A DNA stretch of 8,766 bases. It comes from CAZLNO01 sp964561005 (GTDB lineage: Bacteria > Pseudomonadota > Alphaproteobacteria > Kiloniellales > Rhodovibrionaceae). The stretch is from assembly GCA_964561005.1 (NCBI GenBank), contig CAZLNO010000134.1, positions 1-8,766 on the forward strand. Reading direction: 5' to 3'. Positions 4,888-8,766 of the stretch are shown here, piece by piece. Position numbers and translations under genes: made by a program. The notes under the pieces were generated by a model. It searched no databases. It worked only from the letters and a program-made list of their open reading frames with translations, and was not told the origin of the DNA. Numbering within the stretch: the first letter of the stretch is position 1; each line of letters starts with the position of its first letter.

Positions 4888-5667
4888 ATGATGACGCGAG
4901 ACAGCCGCCGCCGTCCCTTTGCCGAGCGCGACACCGCCTCCTTCGGCGCGCGCGACATCCCCGCCGCGGAGAAGTCCGGGCTGGTGCGCGGGGTGTTCAG
5001 CTCGGTGGCGCGCAACTACGACCTGATGAACGACCTGATGTCGGCCGGTGTCCACCGCATCTGGAAGGACCAGATGGTGGCCTGGCTGAACCCGCGGCCG
5101 GGCACCACGGTCTTGGACGTGGCGGGGGGCACCGGCGACATCGCGCTGCGCATCCATGACCGCACGCAGGGCCGGACGCAGGTCGCGGTCTGCGACCTGA
5201 CGGAGGACATGCTGCGCGTCGGCCGCGACCGGGCGCTGGACAAGGGGATCTATGAAGGCCTCTCCTGGGTCTGCGGCGACGCCCAGGCGCTCCCGGTCGC
5301 GTCGCGCGGCGTCGAGGCCTACACCATCGCCTTCGGCCTGCGGAACACCACCTACATCGACGAGGTCCTGGCCGAGGCGCACCGCGTGCTGCGGCCGGGC
5401 GGGCGCTTCCTCTGCCTCGAGTTCAGCCAGGTCGTGGTCCCCGGCCTCGCGGACATCTATGATATGTATTCCTTCGCCGTGCTGCCGCGCCTGGGGGAAC
5501 TGGTGGCCCGCGACGGCGAGAGCTATCGCTATCTGGTGGAGTCGATCCGACGCTTCCCCGCCCAGGACGAGCTGGCGCGCATGATGCGAGAGGCCGGCTT
5601 CGCCCGGGTGACCTACCGCAACCTCTCCGGTGGGATCGCCGCCCTGCACTCGGGCTGGCGCCTCTGA
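4888..5667 (+). CDS. ubiE: Demethylmenaquinone / 2-methoxy-6-polyprenyl-1,4-benzoquinol methyltransferase
   Basis: UbiE is the SAM-dependent C-methyltransferase of ubiquinone (and menaquinone) synthesis. The 259-residue protein carries the first family signature at 44-60 (YDLMNDLMSAGVHRIWK), the SAM-binding motif I DVAGGTGD at 77-84, an acidic D103 region (VCDLTEDML) for the ribose, FGLRN at 149-153 and the second signature RVLRPGGRFLCLEFS at 166-180. The C-terminus, LSGGIAALHSGWRL, is typical. Two adjacent ATGs (4888 and 4891) are both possible starts; no Shine-Dalgarno sequence is seen. It is followed three bases later by ubiB, so the two are co-transcribed. It faces away from mutM, from which it is separated by the toxin-antitoxin stretch. 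Confidence 0.97.
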   Translation: MMTRDSRRRPFAERDTASFGARDIPAAEKSGLVRGVFSSVARNYDLMNDLMSAGVHRIWKDQMVAWLNPRPGTTVLDVAGGTGDIALRIHDRTQGRTQVAVCDLTEDMLRVGRDRALDKGIYEGLSWVCGDAQALPVASRGVEAYTIAFGLRNTTYIDEVLAEAHRVLRPGGRFLCLEFSQVVVPGLADIYDMYSFAVLPRLGELVARDGESYRYLVESIRRFPAQDELARMMREAGFARVTYRNLSGGIAALHSGWRL

Positions 5668-5670
5668 GCG

Positions 5671-7224
5671 ATGTGGCGGACGCTCCGGGCCTTCCTGCGG
5701 CTGCTGGTGATCGCGCGGGTGCTGGCGCGCCACGACGCGCTGGCCGTTCTGGAGGCGGCGGAGGTCGCCAAGCCGGTGACCAGGCTGGCGCGCCTGGTGT
5801 TCCGCCGGCGCGTGCCCGGCCGGCCGGGGCGGAAGCTGGCGGCGGCGCTCACCGACCTGGGCCCCTCGTTCATCAAGCTGGGCCAGTTCGTCTCCACCCG
5901 CGCCGACCTGATCGGCGAGGAGCTGGCGGGCGACCTGGCGGAGCTGCAGGACCACCTGCCGCCCTTCGAGGGCGACACCGCCAAGGCCATCGTCGCCCGC
6001 GAGCTGGGCGAGCCGCTGGACGTGCTGTTCGAGAGCTTCGACGAGGTGCCGCTGTCGGCCGCCTCGATCGCCCAGGTGCATCTCGCGGTGACCAGCGAGG
6101 GCGATCCGGTGGCGGTGAAGGTGCTGCGCCCCGGAATCGAGCAGGCCTTCGCGCGCGACCTTGAGCTGTTCTACTGGCTGGCCGAGCTGGCCGAGCGGAC
6201 GCAGCCGCGCCTGCGCCGCCTGAAGCCCACGGCGCTGGTGAAGGTCTTCGAGGACCAGGTGCGCATCGAGATGGACCTCTCGATGGAGGCCGCGGCGGCG
6301 CACGAGCTGGCCGAGAACTTCGCCGACGACCCCAGCTACAACGTGCCGCCGGTGGACTGGTCGCGCACCTCCGGGCGGGTGTTCACCGCCGGACGCATCA
6401 GCGGCATCCCGATCGACGACCGCGAGGCGCTGATCAAGGCCGGCCACGACGTCGACGCGGTGCTGGAGAAGGCGGCGGCCATCTTCTTCCGGCAGGTGTT
6501 CCGCGACGGCTTCTTCCACGGCGACCAGCACCCCGGCAACATGTTCATCGATAACGACGGCAACATCGTCGCCGTCGACTTCGGCATCATGGGCCGGCTG
6601 GACCGCAAGACGCGCTATTTCCTGGCGGACATGCTGCTGGCCCTGCTGGCGCGCGACTACCGGCGGCTGGCCGAGGTGCACCTGGAAGCCGGCTACCTGC
6701 CCAAGGGCCCGAGCCACGAGCCCGCCCGGCTGGAGGTCTTCGCCCAGGCCCTGCGCTCGGTCTGCGAACCGGTGTTCGGCAAGCCGCTGCAGGAGATCTC
6801 CTTCGCCCGCGTGCTGGGCCGGCTGTTCCAGCTCAGCGAGGCCTTCCACATGGAGGTGCAGCCCCAGCTCCTGCTGCTCCAGAAGAACATGATGATGGCC
6901 GAGGGCGTCAGCCGCAGCCTGAACCCCGAACTGAACACCTGGGTGCTGGCCGAGCCGCTGATCGCCGAGTGGATGCGCGAGAACCGCGGCCCCGAGGCCC
7001 GCATCCGCGACACCGCCGGCGAGGTGTTCGAGGTGGCGCGCCGGCTGCCGGACACCCTGGCGCGCGTCGAGCGCATCGTGGAAGACGTCGAGACGCGCGG
7101 CCTGCGCCTGCACAGCGGCGCCGGCCTGGGCGGCGGCGCGAACGGCTGGATCAAGCTGGCCGTCGCGCTGGCCGGCGGGGCCGTCCTGCTGGCCGCGGCG
7201 GCGCTGGTGGCGGTGGTGGGGTGA
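5671..7224 (+). CDS. ubiB: UbiB, ADCK/ABC1-family atypical kinase for ubiquinone synthesis
   Basis: UbiB is a membrane-attached ATPase-like protein needed for ubiquinone synthesis. The 517-residue protein shows the family hallmarks in order: KLGQ (69-72, the KxGQ motif) in SFIKLGQFVSTRADL; the Ala-rich loop SAASIAQVH (129-137) replacing the kinase glycine loop; VAVKVLRPG with K150; HGDQHPGN (283-290) with the catalytic-loop D285 and N290; and VDFG (302-305) binding metal. A hydrophobic C-terminal stretch at about 495-516 (AVALAGGAVLLAAAALVAVV) is the membrane anchor. The start at 5671 lies three bases after the ubiE stop, consistent with coupled translation. In many alphaproteobacteria coaBC and dut follow; here the next genes are convergent and unrelated. 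Confidence 0.96.
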   Translation: MWRTLRAFLRLLVIARVLARHDALAVLEAAEVAKPVTRLARLVFRRRVPGRPGRKLAAALTDLGPSFIKLGQFVSTRADLIGEELAGDLAELQDHLPPFEGDTAKAIVARELGEPLDVLFESFDEVPLSAASIAQVHLAVTSEGDPVAVKVLRPGIEQAFARDLELFYWLAELAERTQPRLRRLKPTALVKVFEDQVRIEMDLSMEAAAAHELAENFADDPSYNVPPVDWSRTSGRVFTAGRISGIPIDDREALIKAGHDVDAVLEKAAAIFFRQVFRDGFFHGDQHPGNMFIDNDGNIVAVDFGIMGRLDRKTRYFLADMLLALLARDYRRLAEVHLEAGYLPKGPSHEPARLEVFAQALRSVCEPVFGKPLQEISFARVLGRLFQLSEAFHMEVQPQLLLLQKNMMMAEGVSRSLNPELNTWVLAEPLIAEWMRENRGPEARIRDTAGEVFEVARRLPDTLARVERIVEDVETRGLRLHSGAGLGGGANGWIKLAVALAGGAVLLAAAALVAVVG

Positions 7225-7242
7225 GGACTGGGGATGTCACGT

Positions 7243-7302
7243 GTCGTGGCACGCTTCAGCGTGCCATGCTCGATGCCGATGGCAGGCTGAAGCCTGCCCT
7301 AC
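7243..7302. repeat. Inverted pair of REP-type palindromes
   Basis: Two short hairpins face each other. The first is TGGCACGC (7247-7254), loop TTCA, GCGTGCCA (7259-7266), preceded by GTCG. The second, read on the minus strand, is GGCAGGC, loop TTCA, GCCTGCC (7298-7281), preceded by GTAG (7302-7299). Same loop, same type of four-base foot and opposite orientation with a 14-base spacer are the organisation of REP doublets (BIME/REPIN) mobilised by RAYT transposases. The pair lies between the convergent ends of ubiB and the glycosyltransferase-like gene, where it may also act as a bidirectional terminator or RNA 3' end. Repetition elsewhere in the genome is not visible here. Confidence 0.7.
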
Positions 7303-8081
7303 GAGTCCGATGTTCCGGCATCTCGCAGTTGCTCGATGACCGCATTCAGCAATCCCTCGGACACCCTCACGCCGTCGCTCTCGCGGCCGGCGTAGGACTG
7401 GCAGAGGTTCAGGGCCGCCGGCGGGTCGCCGCTGGTCCGGCGCAGCAGGTCGAGGGCGGGGCCGCCGCCGGCGGCGAGGTCGCGCAGGACCAGGGGGCTG
7501 GCCATGTTGACCGCCCCGGTCGCCGGCAGGCCGATCATGTTGTCCAGCGCGGTCAGCAGTTTCGGCCCGACGAGCTGCGGCACCATCGGGCCGTCGTGGC
7601 GGGCCAGGATGCGCGTGGCCGCCTCGCGATAGAACGGCAGGAAGGGGTTGCCCGGCGCGGCGGCCAGGATCGCGTTGTGCACGCCGCGCCGCACTTTCGG
7701 CCGGCCTCTGGCGTCCGCCTGCACCCAGGCCTCGCGGCCCAGCAGGTAGCCGGCGGAAAGGTCCAGCGCCGCGCTCAGCCCCGCCGGATCGGCGACCAGC
7801 ACGTCCGCGTCCAGCCACACCACCGCCGCCCAGCCCTCGGCGAGACGGGCCTCCAGCAGCCGCAGCCGCGCCAGGTCGCTCGCCGTCGTCGGCCTGTCGA
7901 CCGTCTTCTCGCGCACCCAGGCCGGCAGCGCGTCGAACAGCTCGTCGCCCAGACGTTGGTAGGCGAAGCCCGCGCCGGACGCCCAGGCGCGCACCGACTC
8001 CAGGCAGCGCGCGACCCACGCCGGCGGGTCCGGGCGCATCGACTGCACGACCAGCGTTTGGCCGGACGGTCGGCCGGTCAC
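7299..8081 (-). CDS. DXD-motif glycosyltransferase-like protein
   Basis: The 260-residue protein has the outline of a GT-A glycosyltransferase: an N-terminal strand LVVQSM, a region ASDLARLRLLEARLAEGWAAVVWL leading into the DAD motif (91-93, VVWLDADVLV) that in such enzymes holds a metal and the nucleotide sugar, then a less conserved acceptor part. This layout resembles GT32-like proteins that transfer sugars to polysaccharide or lipid. No signal peptide or membrane segment is seen, so it is probably cytosolic. The GTG start at 8081 overlaps the stop of the upstream regulator (GTGA) and keeps the N-terminal strand; ATG at 8039 would remove it. The stop codon at 7299-7301 lies inside the GTAG foot of a REP-type repeat. 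The exact substrate is unknown, and catalytic activity is inferred only from the DXD pattern. Confidence 0.7.
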   Translation of the reverse strand: MTGRPSGQTLVVQSMRPDPPAWVARCLESVRAWASGAGFAYQRLGDELFDALPAWVREKTVDRPTTASDLARLRLLEARLAEGWAAVVWLDADVLVADPAGLSAALDLSAGYLLGREAWVQADARGRPKVRRGVHNAILAAAPGNPFLPFYREAATRILARHDGPMVPQLVGPKLLTALDNMIGLPATGAVNMASPLVLRDLAAGGGPALDLLRRTSGDPPAALNLCQSYAGRESDGVRVSEGLLNAVIEQLRDAGTSDS

Positions 8082-8578
8082 GCGCCGTCACCCGGCTGCA
8101 GCAGGCGCTCCAGGGGATAGCCGGTCGGCCCCTTGCAGGTGGTCAGCACGACGTGGCTGGCGAGCTGCGCCACGCCGCGCCCCGTGGACAGCAGGTGCTC
8201 CGACAGGGCGTGGTACTGCGTCATGTCGGCGCAGACGAAGCGCAGCAGGTAGTCGAAGGCGCCGCTGATCTTCAGGCACTCCACGACCTCGGGAATGGCC
8301 GCCACCGCCTGCTCGAAGCGGCGGAAGTCCGCCTGCTCGTGGTTGTTCAGCGTGACCGTCGCCAGCACGGTGACGCTGCGGCACACGCGGTCGAGCTGGA
8401 TGCGGGCGTTGTAGGGCCCGACCACGCCGCGCGACTCCAGCTTGCGCACCCGCTGCGAACACGACGAGGGCGACAGCCCGACGCGCTCGGCCAGGTCGTG
8501 GTTGCTGATCCGGGCCTCGTCCTGAAGGGTCGCCAGGATCTTCACGTCGATGCGGTCCAGCTTGACCTTTTCCTGCAT
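8078..8578 (-). CDS. Lrp/AsnC-family transcriptional regulator
   Basis: This 166-residue regulator has an N-terminal winged helix-turn-helix (LDRIDVKILATLQDEARISNH through LAERVGLSPSSCSQRVRKLESRGVV, residues 7-53) and a C-terminal AsnC/RAM ligand-binding domain (about 67-150; note VLATVTLNNH, IPEVVECLKISGAFDYLLRFV and the end STGRGVAQLASHVVL). Lrp-family proteins sense amino acids and form octamers that wrap DNA. The start at 8578 (MQEKVKLDRID) is chosen over an ATG 96 bases upstream because GGAAGAGG lies directly before it and family proteins begin here. The stop overlaps the GTG start of the glycosyltransferase-like gene, so the two are translated together. The effector and targets are unknown. 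Confidence 0.92.
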   Translation of the reverse strand: MQEKVKLDRIDVKILATLQDEARISNHDLAERVGLSPSSCSQRVRKLESRGVVGPYNARIQLDRVCRSVTVLATVTLNNHEQADFRRFEQAVAAIPEVVECLKISGAFDYLLRFVCADMTQYHALSEHLLSTGRGVAQLASHVVLTTCKGPTGYPLERLLQPGDGA

Positions 8579-8669
8579 GAACCTCTTCCGTCGGCCGTCT
8601 CGTCCAGGATCAAGGGTAGGTGGCGGGGAAAGCGCGGCGCAAGCCTCGCCGCGGCCAGTCGTCGACGGG

Positions 8670-8739
8670 CTCACCCTTCGACAAGCTCAGGGTGAGGTTC
8701 CGAGCCAAATCCCTCATGCTGAGCTTGTCGAAGCATGAG
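8670..8739. repeat. Two inverted copies of a hairpin repeat with compensating stems
   Basis: Copy 1 has stem CTCACCC (8670-8676) / GGGTGAG (8690-8696) around loop TTCGACAAGCTCA. Copy 2 has stem CTCATGC (8713-8719) / GCATGAG (8733-8739) around TGAGCTTGTCGAA. The loops are exact reverse complements, so these are the same element in opposite orientation. The stems share CTCA...TGAG but differ in the inner three pairs, each change compensated. The sequence CTTCGACAAGCTCAG occurs as an abundant intergenic repeat in many GC-rich alphaproteobacteria, as far as I recall. Confidence 0.75.
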
Positions 8740-8766
8740 CTTGTCGAAGCATGAGCTTGTCGAAGC
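8719..8766. repeat. 16-bp tandem repeat running off the right edge
   Basis: ATGAGCTTGTCGAAGC is repeated exactly at 8735-8750 and 8751-8766, preceded by a partial unit (GAGCTTGTCGAAGC at 8721-8734). The array is an extension of the second hairpin repeat: each unit carries the loop core GAGCTTGTCGAA plus part of the stem. More units may follow beyond the window. There are no variable spacers, so it is not a CRISPR array. Confidence 0.85.

Noticed and set aside
4777..7113. A 778-codon open frame on the minus strand opposite ubiE and ubiB
   Set aside because: It is the antisense shadow of two well-conserved genes; such long frames are common opposite GC-rich genes. Its protein has no recognisable domain and is His/Gln/Leu-Gly-rich in the way shadow frames are.
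8719..8766. CRISPR-like array at the right edge
   Set aside because: The units abut with no unique spacers and derive from an intergenic hairpin repeat.

Overview
The window is GC-rich chromosomal DNA from an alphaproteobacterium, most likely of the Rhodospirillales type. This is judged from the proteins (a DnaA with a Pro/Ala-rich linker, a mitochondrial-like enoyl-CoA hydratase, UbiE/UbiB) and from the gene order mutM / ech / rpsT / dnaA facing ubiE-ubiB, a neighbourhood familiar from alphaproteobacteria. The genus cannot be fixed by eye. A run of exactly 100 N (4594-4693) marks a scaffold gap of unknown true length.

Left half (1-3668) is read on the minus strand. mutM (DNA repair glycosylase) is followed by a small secreted protein of unknown function and an enoyl-CoA hydratase, probably as one transcript. 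rpsT (ribosomal protein S20) has its own near-consensus promoter and a strong intrinsic terminator. After a long AT-rich intergenic stretch comes the first 208 codons of dnaA, which run off the left edge.

Middle (3669-4887) separates mutM from the divergent ubiE and looks acquired. It holds a vapB antitoxin with a palindrome in front of it, a vapC toxin cut down to its first residues, a bidirectional-looking terminator, and the C-terminal part of a PemK/MazF (YifN-like) toxin on the minus strand, interrupted by the assembly gap. Base composition is visibly less GC-rich than in the flanking housekeeping genes.

Right half (4888-8766): ubiE and ubiB form a tight plus-strand operon for ubiquinone synthesis. 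Opposite them, on the minus strand, an Lrp/AsnC-family regulator overlaps a DXD-motif glycosyltransferase-like gene by four bases. Two kinds of palindromic intergenic repeat are present: an inverted REP-type pair after ubiB (its GTAG foot supplies the stop codon of the glycosyltransferase-like gene), and at the right edge a two-copy hairpin repeat whose stems differ by compensating changes around an identical 13-nt loop, running into a 16-bp tandem repeat.

No complete novel multi-gene system is evident. The most interesting points are the decayed toxin-antitoxin island, the repeat families, a MutM zinc finger lacking its last cysteine, and an in-frame 54-codon extension upstream of the usual dnaA start.
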